Shown: piece by piece, positions 51,570 to 59,752 of the stretch
How the letters are laid out: every line of letters begins with the position of its first letter
How positions within the stretch are numbered: position 1 is the first letter of the stretch
NCBI RefSeq assembly: GCF_000308675.1
Contig: NZ_BAGE01000052.1
Coordinates: forward strand, 62,001 to 126,000
Source: Nocardia paucivorans NBRC 100373
GTDB lineage: Bacteria; Actinomycetota; Actinomycetes; Mycobacteriales; Mycobacteriaceae
Length of the DNA: 64,000 nucleotides
Direction of reading: 5' to 3'
Notes under the pieces: model-generated
The model's input: the letters and a program-made list of their open reading frames with translations, nothing else
Told to the model about the DNA's origin: nothing
Databases searched by the model: none
Made by a program: the position numbers and the translations under genes

Positions 51570-52368
51570 GGCCCGACTCCTCGACCGACGTTCGCGGGAT
51601 CACCCCCGGTTGCGCGTCGGCCGGCACACCACGCGTCCCGAGAACGACCCACCCCGACCAACCATCGGCTTCTCCACACCTCGACCACCCGATAGAAGTC
51701 GATCGAGGGCGGTCGCGTATTCCCGTCACAGGGAACAACTTCCACAAAAACAAGCCGTTATGTATCGTACCGTCATATAGCGGCACGTTTGGTCGCGTCC
51801 GGACGTAGTACCGGACACAAGATATCGAATCGATGGAAGCGGGGTCGGAATGTTCTACGACATGATGGCATTCATGTTCCTGATGTACAGCATGATGCTG
51901 CTGTTCTAGAAACGCTCCGGCCTCGGTCCCGACCCACCCATCAACCCGGTACCGCTCCGGCCGTGCCGAGGCCCGGAACAGGCAACACACGAATCACCAC
52001 ACCGAACGCCACCTCTCGGCCCGAGCGGACATCCCGGTTCGGGCAGCTCCTGCGGGGCCGGCCCCATCCACATGTAGGCACACATCCTGTCTGCGACAAG
52101 GAATCCCGAGGTCGGCCGAAGGTAAGATTCGGCTCGAGAGGTCCGCTCGAAGTCGCAGTGACGGTCGCCACGAATGCGCTGCCCATGCAGTCGGGGACAT
52201 TCCCCTCGAGCGCCGCCGGGAACGCGAGGGATCGACGCAATCGACGGGCGATCGACCACCCTCACCGATATGACCATTCCCCGGGAGCCGAAAGCGAATT
52301 CCGCGATTCGACCCCCCGGGAGCAGCTCCCACTCGGAACGACCTCCGATCCGCGGTGACCAGGGCGGA
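51570..52368. other. 799-bp gene-poor region
   Basis: The only coding signal I can support is the 19-codon hydrophobic peptide at 51850-51909. The rest has several overlapping frames of arginine/proline-rich type that read as shadows. A low-GC patch at about 51735-51785 may hold the promoter for the peptide. Confidence 0.5.
51850..51909 (+). CDS. 19-residue Met-rich hydrophobic microprotein
   Basis: The frame encodes 19 residues, MFYDMMAFMFLMYSMMLLF. Seven are Met and six are Phe or Tyr, with a single charged residue (Asp4). It would fill one short membrane span. GGGG lies five bases before the ATG, and a low-GC, promoter-like patch lies about 70-110 bp upstream. No homologue is known to me, and its reality depends on expression data. 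The biased composition in a GC-rich background argues against chance. Confidence 0.45.
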   Translation: MFYDMMAFMFLMYSMMLLF

Positions 52369-52689
52369 TCACCGCGGCTCCCGGTCGGCCACCTCGAACA
52401 CGGTTTCACCTCCGGCGGTCACCATCCGCCGCGTGAGTTCGTCGGGCTCGGCGGTCACCACCGCGAGCAGCACTCCACGGCCGCCCAGGCGCACCGGGTC
52501 GGGGTCGAATTCATCGGCGTCCTTCACCTGGAACATCGCCCCGCAGGGCAACTCCAGTTCGGCGAACAACACCCGACCGGCCGCCACATGGCAATCGCGA
52601 AGTACGGCATCCAAGGCCTCGCCGTAGTAGCGGATCGCCTCATCCGCACCCTCGACACTCGACTTCGGTGCGATCTGCTCGATGCTCAT
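52369..52689 (-). CDS. VOC/PhnB-like protein, apparently C-terminally truncated
   Basis: This 106-residue protein resembles PhnB-like members of the glyoxalase/VOC superfamily, with the repeat pattern EAIRYYGEAL, GRVLFAELEL and LGGRGVLLAVVTAEPDELT. The fold normally ends with a strand carrying DPFGHxW, about 20 residues more. Here a stop follows VADREPR, and a weak echo of the missing end (GDPPWSPR) lies in another frame just downstream. ATG 52689 is the start of the protein-like part. It lies 140 bp after the SDR gene, probably in its operon. Confidence 0.65.
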   Translation of the reverse strand: MSIEQIAPKSSVEGADEAIRYYGEALDAVLRDCHVAAGRVLFAELELPCGAMFQVKDADEFDPDPVRLGGRGVLLAVVTAEPDELTRRMVTAGGETVFEVADREPR

Positions 52690-52829
52690 GACACCGAGCA
52701 TGAGCGCCCGCGACACCCACCGGCTTGGAATTTTGTCGCCTCTCGGCTTTCCTTCCACCGCAACGGGTCGCGCTCGACCACGGCCCCGCCCCGCGCTCAC
52801 CGAAATCGGGACGGATCTCGAAACCCGAG

Positions 52830-53624
52830 CTAAACGGTCTTTATCACCCCACCATCGGCCAGATAGTCCGCACCGGTCAGGTTTCCGGAAACCGGGGAGG
52901 CGAGAAAGGCGACCAGTGCCGCGATCTCGTGCGGTTCGGTGAGCCGACCGGTGGTGATACCCATCCGAGCGGGAGCCTGGGCGAGGAACTCGTCGAGGGG
53001 CATCCCGCTGTGGGCTGCGACATCGGCGGCGTAGCCGTCGGGATCCGACCAGTGGCGGGTGCGGGTGGGCCCCGGTGAGACGGTGAGTACACGTAGACCC
53101 TGGCCGCCGAACTCCTCGGCGAGCGCCTTGGTGAGATTGTTCAATGCCGCTTTCGCGGTGCCGTAGTCGACAGGGTGATAGGCGGCGCGAGCCCCGATCG
53201 ACGAGATATTGATGATCACGCCGGCCTGTCGCAGCAGGCTCGGCAGGGCCTGTCGGGTGACCCGGACAGTGCTGAAGAAGTTGAGTTCGTAGGTGCGCTG
53301 CCACGCGTCGTCCGCGATGTCGAGGAAGCCCCCCGCGTCGGCGCTACCGGGGACGACGCCGCCGACATTGTTGATCAGGAGATCGATCTCGCCAAGGATC
53401 ACACTCGCGCGTTCGATCAGATGCGCAGCCCCGTCCGGCGCCGCCAGATCGACGGTCACCGGCGTGACGGAGCCCTCGAGCTCGCGAAGTTCGTCGGTGA
53501 CGGTACGTGCGGCAGCCACCACGCGCACACCTTCGGCGCTCAACGCCCGGACGATCTCCAGGCCTATTCCTTTACTGGCCCCCGTAACGACAGCCGTCTT
53601 CCCGTGAAGTTGTAGATCCACCAT
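52830..53624 (-). CDS. short-chain dehydrogenase/reductase
   Basis: This 264-residue classical SDR has TGASKGIG at residues 14-21, NNVGG near residue 86, the catalytic Ser in NISSIGA, and DYGTAKAA with the catalytic Tyr and Lys. The C-terminus GADYLADGGVIKTV is typical. The substrate is unknown. It follows a TetR gene by 72 bp on the same strand and precedes the VOC gene, forming a probable three-gene unit regulated by that TetR. Confidence 0.9.
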   Translation of the reverse strand: MVDLQLHGKTAVVTGASKGIGLEIVRALSAEGVRVVAAARTVTDELRELEGSVTPVTVDLAAPDGAAHLIERASVILGEIDLLINNVGGVVPGSADAGGFLDIADDAWQRTYELNFFSTVRVTRQALPSLLRQAGVIINISSIGARAAYHPVDYGTAKAALNNLTKALAEEFGGQGLRVLTVSPGPTRTRHWSDPDGYAADVAAHSGMPLDEFLAQAPARMGITTGRLTEPHEIAALVAFLASPVSGNLTGADYLADGGVIKTV

Positions 53625-53696
53625 ACACCTTTCTTGAACTTCGGTTATAAAATAAGAGCAAAAAGAGGCGACCGCCGCGCCGCGGCCACAGCGAGA

Positions 53697-54272
53697 TCAC
53701 AACGCGCGCAGCACCGTTTCGACCAATCCGGCGAGCCGTTCGGGACGAGGATCGACCCTGGCGAGCACCCGCATGCCATTGATGGTGGCCAGCAGGAAAT
53801 TCGCCGCCGCACGCGGGTCGAGGTCCGCGCTGAACTCACCGGCGCGTTGCCCCTCCTCGATCGCCCCACGGAAGGCATCGTGCTGCCGGTCGAAGATCCG
53901 CCGTACCAACAAACCCACCGTATCGTCGTCACCGAGCTCGACGGCGGTATTCGTGGCCAGGCAACCACGCTGATCCGGATCGGCGACGGACGCCTCGAGC
54001 ACCAGGGTGAGCGCGGCGCGCACCCGCTCCCGCGGGGAGCCCGGCCCATCGAGCAGATCGATCAACCGCACCGTTTCCTTCGCCTGATAGCGGCGCAACG
54101 CCCGTTCGAAGAGATCCCGTTTACCCGCGAACGCGTTGTACAGACTGCCTCGGCCGATACCGATCGCATCGACGAGATCCTGTGGCGTCGTATGGGCATA
54201 TCCCTTGCGCCAGAACACCTCCATCGCCTTGTCGATCGCCTCGTCGGGATCGAAACTCTTCGTCCGCGCCAT
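53697..54272 (-). CDS. TetR-family transcriptional regulator
   Basis: This 191-residue regulator has an N-terminal helix-turn-helix (AHTTPQDLVDAIGIGRGSLYNAFAG pattern, about residues 22-50). ATG 54272 gives the common start MARTKSFDPDEAIDKAMEVF; the frame is open to 54308 but that part overlaps the AT-rich dyad upstream. It is first in a probable TetR-SDR-VOC unit and likely self-repressing. Confidence 0.88.
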   Translation of the reverse strand: MARTKSFDPDEAIDKAMEVFWRKGYAHTTPQDLVDAIGIGRGSLYNAFAGKRDLFERALRRYQAKETVRLIDLLDGPGSPRERVRAALTLVLEASVADPDQRGCLATNTAVELGDDDTVGLLVRRIFDRQHDAFRGAIEEGQRAGEFSADLDPRAAANFLLATINGMRVLARVDPRPERLAGLVETVLRAL

Positions 54273-54286
54273 GAAACCGACCGTAG

Positions 54287-54312
54287 ATATTTTGTAATCT
54301 GAAGTCAAATAT
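54287..54312. promoter_or_regulatory. AT-rich dyad upstream of TetR
   Basis: ATATTT (54287-54292) and AAATAT (54307-54312) flank 14 bp. It is strikingly AT-rich for this window and sits 15 bp before the TetR start, so it is a candidate operator and promoter. Confidence 0.5.
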
Positions 54313-54646
54313 TATGGCGGCCATTCCACCGTCACCTCGGACCAGCACACGACACAGCGCAGGCACAGCTCACCCGAGCCCGGCGACGCGCGACTCGCTC
54401 GCCCGAAGACCCCACCGTTCGCATACCGTCCCGAGGCCGAGCGCGTGCGCACCCCCACCACCTCCCCCACGGACCGGCAGCCCCGGCGGCAGAGTTCCGA
54501 ACCCCCGTCCCCCCTCCTGTTCACACGGCTTTCGCAATGACCAGCGCCGAACAGACACCGAGTTCACCGGCCATCGCCCAAAGACTCGCCTGCGGTCGAA
54601 TCATGCCCCGAAGTGTTACGAGCAATCCCGACGTTACGGTTGACGC
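54313..54646. other. intergenic region between divergent TetR genes
   Basis: These 334 bp hold no supportable gene. They contain proline/arginine-coding shadows and CACC/CCGG-rich sequence. The promoter of the TetR at 54647 should lie in the last ~60 bp. Confidence 0.5.
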
Positions 54647-55252
54647 ATGACCGATAGCACAGCACCGACCCGAGCCGGTCGCCCTCGCGACACCCGGCTC
54701 GACTCCGCAATACTGGCGGCGACAGCGGATCTGATCGCCGAGCGCGGATACAGTGCGGTCACCCTACAGGCGGTGGCAGATGCCGCCGGGACGAGCCGGC
54801 CCGCCCTGTATCGGCGGTACACCGACCTCGCCGACCTGGTCTCGGCCATGCTGATAGAGCGTTTCGGCCTCGAACCCGGCGCCGAGGATCTCGGTGGAAT
54901 CGAAGCGGAACTACTGGCGATCCAACGACATCAGCTGGACCTGTTCAACGATGTGGTCATGCGCAGGGCACTGCCCGGCCTGCTCGCCGACCTGGCCCGC
55001 AGCCCGGAGAAGGCCCAACGATTTCACGAACAGTTCCTCCGACCACGTCGGCTTTCGACCGCCTCCATTCTGGAACGCGCGGTGGTGCGCGGAGAGATCC
55101 TCCCGGGGACCGACCCGGAGTGGCTCTGCGACCTGATCACCGGCCCCATGCTGATGCGGGCGCTCGTCCCCACACTGGACCCGATCGATGCGAAACTGGT
55201 CCAGCTCACGGTACGTTCGGCGCTCGACGCCGTCGGCTACCGCAAACACTGA
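54647..55252 (+). CDS. TetR-family transcriptional regulator
   Basis: This 201-residue regulator has the helix-turn-helix VTLQAVADAAGTSRPALYRRY at about residues 38-58 and a TetR C-terminal domain. It reads toward the alpha/beta hydrolase gene, which starts 94 bp after its stop and has a strong palindrome just upstream; that site is its probable target. The ligand is unknown. Confidence 0.9.
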   Translation: MTDSTAPTRAGRPRDTRLDSAILAATADLIAERGYSAVTLQAVADAAGTSRPALYRRYTDLADLVSAMLIERFGLEPGAEDLGGIEAELLAIQRHQLDLFNDVVMRRALPGLLADLARSPEKAQRFHEQFLRPRRLSTASILERAVVRGEILPGTDPEWLCDLITGPMLMRALVPTLDPIDAKLVQLTVRSALDAVGYRKH

Positions 55253-55310
55253 ACGAGTTATACCCCCCTCGCAATTTTATGGTTGACGTCACGTTTGAAC
55301 GGTCCTAAAT

Positions 55311-55334
55311 TGATTACGATCCGTAACGTAATCA
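55311..55334. promoter_or_regulatory. palindromic operator of the alpha/beta hydrolase gene
   Basis: TGATTACG (55311-55318) and CGTAATCA (55327-55334) form a perfect 8-bp dyad with an 8-bp centre. A nested palindrome TTACG-ATC-CGTAA lies at 55314-55326. It ends 11 bp before the hydrolase ATG and overlaps its ribosome site, so a bound repressor would block expression. Confidence 0.72.
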
Positions 55335-55345
55335 GAGGAGTCGGC

Positions 55346-56236
55346 ATGCGGACGGACATCGAATTCGACAGTAACGGCGTGACATTGCGTGGCTGGTTGT
55401 ACCGCCCCGATGTCTCCACGGGCGACACCCCGCTGGTGGTGATGACCCATGGTTTCGCCGGAGTCAAGGAATGGGTGGCGCCGTTCGCGGAGGTGTTCAG
55501 CGCTGCCGGACTCTCCTGCCTGGTCTACGACCATCCCGGATTCGGCACCTCCGACGGTGAACCGCGATACGAGGTCGACCCGGTGGCCCAGATCGAGGGC
55601 TACCGCAACGCGATCACCTTCGCCCAAACCCTGGAAGGCATCCAACCGGATCGGATAGCGATCTGGGGCACGAGCTACGCGGGCGCTCATGTACTGGTCG
55701 TCGCCGCCACCGACCGCCGGGTCCGGGCCGTGGTCTCCCAGGTGCCGCTGACCGCCGGATGGGACACGTTCACCCGACTGGTCCCCTCCACCATGCTGCC
55801 CACCGTTCACGCCGCTATCGCCGCCGACCGGGCCACCAGACTCGCCGGCAAACCCCACGAAACGATCAAGGCCGCCTCCGACGACCCCACCGAAATGGTG
55901 GCCATGCCCGGCATCGAGGTCTACGAATGGCTGATGGCCAACGGCCCGCAGGTCCCCACCTGGCGCAACGAGGTAACCCTGTCCAGCGTCGACAAATTCC
56001 AGTCCTACGCTCCCGAGGCCTTCATCTCCCGGGTAGCCCCTACCCCGCTGCTCATGGTGGTCGCAGAACAGGACACATTGACCCCCACCGAGATCGCCCT
56101 GCGCAGCTACGCCGAAGCCCTCGAACCCAAACAACTCGCACTGATACCCGGTGGCCATTTCGCCGTCTACGAAGAACAGTTCGAGCGGGCCGCCACCGTC
56201 GCCCGCGACTTCCTGGTCGGCCGCCTCAACGGCTGA
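55346..56236 (+). CDS. alpha/beta hydrolase
   Basis: This 296-residue hydrolase has the oxyanion segment THGFAGVKEW, the nucleophile elbow GTSYAG (Ser about residue 116), an acid in AEQDTLTP and the catalytic His in GGHFAVYEE. The pattern matches the DUF1100/YcjY-like group. ATG 55346 is preceded by AGAGGAG and is preferred over an upstream extension that crosses the operator. No signal peptide is visible, so it is cytosolic. The substrate, probably an ester or lactone, is unknown; the neighbouring TetR may sense it. Confidence 0.9.
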   Translation: MRTDIEFDSNGVTLRGWLYRPDVSTGDTPLVVMTHGFAGVKEWVAPFAEVFSAAGLSCLVYDHPGFGTSDGEPRYEVDPVAQIEGYRNAITFAQTLEGIQPDRIAIWGTSYAGAHVLVVAATDRRVRAVVSQVPLTAGWDTFTRLVPSTMLPTVHAAIAADRATRLAGKPHETIKAASDDPTEMVAMPGIEVYEWLMANGPQVPTWRNEVTLSSVDKFQSYAPEAFISRVAPTPLLMVVAEQDTLTPTEIALRSYAEALEPKQLALIPGGHFAVYEEQFERAATVARDFLVGRLNG

Positions 56237-56347
56237 CCCAACCGCCGCCATGCCCACGCCCGAGAACACGAACATCACTGGGTCCATACCATCCGGCGCG
56301 ATATTTTCCGGCCCACGCTGTCATCATCGACCGGCGATCGCACGGTG

Positions 56348-56422
56348 ATGGGCGCGAACCTCGCACTCATCGGGCTCATCCTGGGGTTGATCGGGCTCAC
56401 CGTAGCACTGTTCCGGGAGTGA
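56348..56422 (+). CDS. 24-residue single-span membrane microprotein, candidate
   Basis: The 24 residues begin MGANLALIGLILGLIGLTVA and end LFRE: one membrane helix with glycine spacing every third to fourth residue and a charged tail. No good ribosome site is seen, only the GTG/ATG pair. Its last codons contain GGGAG, which would serve the next short frame (ATG 56425). It is unrecognised and needs expression evidence. Confidence 0.35.
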   Translation: MGANLALIGLILGLIGLTVALFRE

Positions 56423-56993
56423 ATATGTTCGACTCCAACGAATCGGAAGACCACACCTCACCACCGAACAAGCGTTGTGCCGGCCACGCCTTCCGATCGG
56501 AGTACCGGAGAAGTCGATACCTCGGTCAGCGGAGATTCGACCACGAGTCGAACTACTGGGTATCGATGAAACCGGCTGCCGTCTGCCCCGATTGGTGGTC
56601 TCGAACATGGCATCGGCCGCCCGGAACGTGACCCCGTACCGGTGCCCACACGGGAAGGGACCGCTGCACGATCAAGTGGTGATCAGGTACCGCCACGCCG
56701 GAATGTAGCCGATGGCTTCCAGAAGAGTTGCGGCGGTACGGATACAGCGATCGGGCCCAGCGGAAAGGACGTGCGGCCGAGGTATCATCGTCCGCCTGCG
56801 CCAAGGCAGGGCTTCACGGATACGGAACAATGCTGCCGGCCGGGGAGAAAGCGCATTGGTTTCCAACACCATGCCGGCGATGCGCAGGGCTTCCGCGAAC
56901 AATCGGATTCGCAGCGGAAAGCCACCACAGGAGCACGACAGAGAGCCGAGATCATCCCGGTGACATACCGCGAAATCGCATGGCCGGAGCTCG
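56423..56993. other. 571-bp region with only weak coding signal
   Basis: A 68-codon frame starts at ATG 56425 with GGGAG five bases before it, two bases after the preceding microprotein stop. Its first ~20 residues (MFDSNESEDHTSPPNKR) look protein-like but the rest does not. Near 56540-56590 another frame reads RVELLGIDETGCRLP, faintly like an IS transposase. Neither is enough for a gene call. Confidence 0.4.
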
Positions 56994-57575
56994 TCACGAC
57001 GCGGGCGGAAACCGTCCCGGGTCCTCGGTCCCTCCCCGCTTGGCCTCTCCCCGCTTGGTCTCTCCCCGCTTCGAATGTTTCGAAAGCCGTCCGGCGAGCC
57101 TCGCCGACATCGGCGCGAGCCGTGCAAGCAGTGAAGGCGGAGCGAGACCGAACAGGCACAGCAGCACCCCGAGCACCCCCAGCACGGCCACGCCGAATAT
57201 CGAGGTCAACCCCCACAGCACCGATGCGTGGCCGGTGTAGACATACCGGCGGGCCCCCAACTCTATGAGCCGGGGCCGGGCGGTCACCACCTCCCCGGCG
57301 CTCACACCGTACAGCTCGACGATGCGGTCTTCCCCGATCACACGGCCCCACCCCGGCTCGGCATCATCGCTCGGCGCGTCGAAACCCGTACCGACAACGA
57401 CCCTGACCTGCATCTCGTCGCCGTAACCCAAATAGTAGGCGACCACATTGATCGGGTCCGCGAGCAGGAACAGTGCCGCCAGCGTCAATACGATTCCCAG
57501 TACACCGGCCGGTATTCGCTTCCGCCACAGCCCCATACCCCGGCCCCACTGCGGGCCGGTCACAGCATCCTCCAT
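56994..57575 (-). CDS. two-span membrane protein, unknown
   Basis: This 193-residue protein has a membrane helix at about residues 24-46, an outside domain of about 70 residues (GYGDEMQVRVVVGTG), a second helix at about 118-145 and a basic cytoplasmic tail. The tail contains KRGETKRGEAKRGG, encoded by three near-identical short DNA repeats at about 57030-57070. It is not recognised; ATG 57575 (MEDAVTG) is an uncertain start and ATG 57533 (MGLWRKR) is an alternative. Confidence 0.65.
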   Translation of the reverse strand: MEDAVTGPQWGRGMGLWRKRIPAGVLGIVLTLAALFLLADPINVVAYYLGYGDEMQVRVVVGTGFDAPSDDAEPGWGRVIGEDRIVELYGVSAGEVVTARPRLIELGARRYVYTGHASVLWGLTSIFGVAVLGVLGVLLCLFGLAPPSLLARLAPMSARLAGRLSKHSKRGETKRGEAKRGGTEDPGRFPPAS

Positions 57576-57715
57576 CCCATGATGGAATCACACCGCCCAC
57601 ACCGGCGACAGCCGCCGAACCACCGCGTTGCACTCCCTCACGAATCGGGCACCGTGAACAGCGAACGGAAGCTGCCGCCCCGAGGCCCCGCCGGGCGTAC
57701 CGTATCGGACACGGG

Positions 57716-58510
57716 CTATGCCGGGGTGTTGTTCACCCGCCCCATCCGGGCCACGAGGGTGGCGAACGCGACCACCACGGCGGCGGCGATCGCCATACCT
57801 CCTACTACCGCCGATTCCGGAGCGTCGGCGAAACGGGCGACCGCGATCCACCCGAGCCCCCACACCATGGCGAGCGCGAACGCGACCCGACCACCACTGA
57901 TGAACGCCAATCCGGCTCCGACAGCGGCAGCGATCACCAGCACCACCACCGCCCACGGCTCCGCACCGAGACCGAGGTGGTCGACACCCCCGGCTTTCAA
58001 CGCCGCGGCGATATTCGCCACCGTCGCGACGACCACCCACCCCAGATACAGCCCCATCACACCGTCGAGCAGCACGGCTTCGACCCGGTCCGCGGGACGC
58101 GAACGCAGACAGCGGACGAAGATCACCGCCAGCGTGGCGAGCAGGGCGAGGATCACCACCGCACTGACCTGAACCCAGCCGAGCTGCACCGTGGTGATCC
58201 ACAATGCGTTCAGCAACAGCGACAGGGCGACCAACCACCATACGTCCCGAACCCGCGGGTTCCCACGTTGCGCCGGGAGAAGCTGCCAGACCGCGAGCGT
58301 GAGGAAACCGAGGTACAACAGCGACCAGATGGCGAAGGCCGGACCGCCGGGAGCGACAAAGGTGGCATCGGCGGCCAGCGCCCCGTCGGCGGCCTCGGCG
58401 ATCGGTGTGCCGCCCAATGCGCCCGAGCCGATCACGGCGGCGATCACCGCTATCACGGCAGCCACCGCGAGCAGTACCTGCCTGGAGATATCGGAAGATC
58501 TGTCGGTCAT
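57716..58510 (-). CDS. TspO/MBR-like integral membrane protein
   Basis: This 264-residue protein has about eight hydrophobic segments. APGGPAFAIWSLLYLGFLTL followed by VWWLVALSLLLNALWI resembles the tryptophan-rich TspO/MBR family in its longer actinobacterial form. TspO relatives bind porphyrins or sterols. ATG 58510 (MTDRSSDISRQ) is chosen over a 49-codon upstream extension that does not read as protein. It is divergent from the broken lipoprotein gene. Confidence 0.7.
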   Translation of the reverse strand: MTDRSSDISRQVLLAVAAVIAVIAAVIGSGALGGTPIAEAADGALAADATFVAPGGPAFAIWSLLYLGFLTLAVWQLLPAQRGNPRVRDVWWLVALSLLLNALWITTVQLGWVQVSAVVILALLATLAVIFVRCLRSRPADRVEAVLLDGVMGLYLGWVVVATVANIAAALKAGGVDHLGLGAEPWAVVVLVIAAAVGAGLAFISGGRVAFALAMVWGLGWIAVARFADAPESAVVGGMAIAAAVVVAFATLVARMGRVNNTPA

Positions 58511-58961
58511 GTAGCGCGTATGCCCGCTCGCGGGAGCTTCAACCATCCACGTGGTCGATGGTCCGGTTCCGAACCCGGAACCGTCTCCGCCGCTCGGGCC
58601 CATTCGTGGGAAACCGGCCTCCTCACCGGTGAGACGTTCGATCCGATCGGGCACCACTTCACTTCCTCCCGGGATGCCGTGAGCCGGTCGACCCGAGTCG
58701 ACCCGCTCGGCAGATCACGGTCGGAATCCCGCGGTCGGGTATCGCCCGGCAGATGGATCGTGCCGGCTCGACCGAGCAGCCCGAGCACCACCGTCTCGCC
58801 GCCCGCGGATATTCGAAAGCAACCACATCGCGGTATGCGAGGCCCGTGGTCGTCGCGTGACCTTGTCACGACCCGGCTCCCGTTGCCGCGCAGTGTCGTA
58901 CACTTCCGGTGCCGCCCGGTATCGCATCGGGCAAGTGGTATCGAAGACGAAGCGGGTGGGA
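58511..58961. other. intergenic region between divergent genes
   Basis: No convincing gene lies in these 451 bp. Promoters for the TspO-like and lipoprotein genes are expected here. No clear palindrome was seen. Confidence 0.45.
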
Positions 58962-59557
58962 ATGTCGGTTCGGCGGATAGCGCTTTTGTCGATCGTGGTC
59001 GGTTTGTTGCCGGTCGTGGCGGCATGTGGCGGGGTGCAGAACAGCACAACTCCGATCGCAAAAACACGCGACCTCGAGGCGGTCTGCACGGGCAGTGATT
59101 TCCTGGGCCCGAAACGAACGGCCTTTCCCGATGCGGCGGCCTACGGGGGCAGCACACATCCTCTGGTGATCATCGAGCATACGGGTATCGACAACCCGTC
59201 GTCGACCAACAACTGGAGCAAGTTCTCCCCAGCGATCCGGATCTGAAGCGCATCGAGGACCCGAAGCAGGTACAGCTGGTCGCCTGCGCCGAACACGGTG
59301 ACGATTACGAGAGTGTCGGCACCTGCACATTCGACAAGGGCGAGACGGCAAAAGTATTGCGTTCCAGCGCCAAGGTGACAATCTTCGAGGCCAGAACGGC
59401 GAAGAAGGTCACCGAGGTGACCGTTGACGCCGCCGAATACTCCTGTCCCTACATCATCGTGTTCGAAGGTGAACCCACGGTATACACCTCACCGACCATG
59501 CAGGAGTACCGCGAGGCGCTGACCAAGGCCATCCCCGGCACCGAGATCGTCGGATAG
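58962..59557 (+). pseudogene. secreted lipoprotein, frameshifted
   Basis: The first part (58962-59246) begins MSVRRIALLSIVVGLLPVVA then ACGG, a signal peptide with a lipobox Cys. It reads well to NNWSKF and then stops at SPAIRI. From about 59230 the next frame continues in the same style (LPSDPDLKRIEDPKQVQLVA) through a cysteine-paired domain (TCTFDKGE, EYSCPYIIVFEG) to the stop at 59557. One missing base near 59226-59235 (AAGTTCTCCCC) explains the break. Intact, it would be a roughly 200-residue surface lipoprotein of unknown function. A sequencing error is possible. Confidence 0.75.
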
Positions 59558-59752
59558 CCGAAAGGGCCGATGCGACCCACTTCCGGTAGACCTCACTCCC
59601 AGTGCGGTAGAGCGACCGTATTCACTCTATCCGCGCTGAGGAAAGACGGTCCGGAGCCGATGGACGAGGCTTGTCGTCGTTCCCGTATGGATGTGCTCGC
59701 GCAGCCGGATGACCCAGAAGCACGTAGCCGCTTTCGGCGTGACAGATGCCTC

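Noticed and set aside
56475..56708. Possible IS transposase fragment (LGIDETGCRLP)
   Set aside because: The resemblance is one short motif; no flanking inverted repeats, second motif or target duplication was found.
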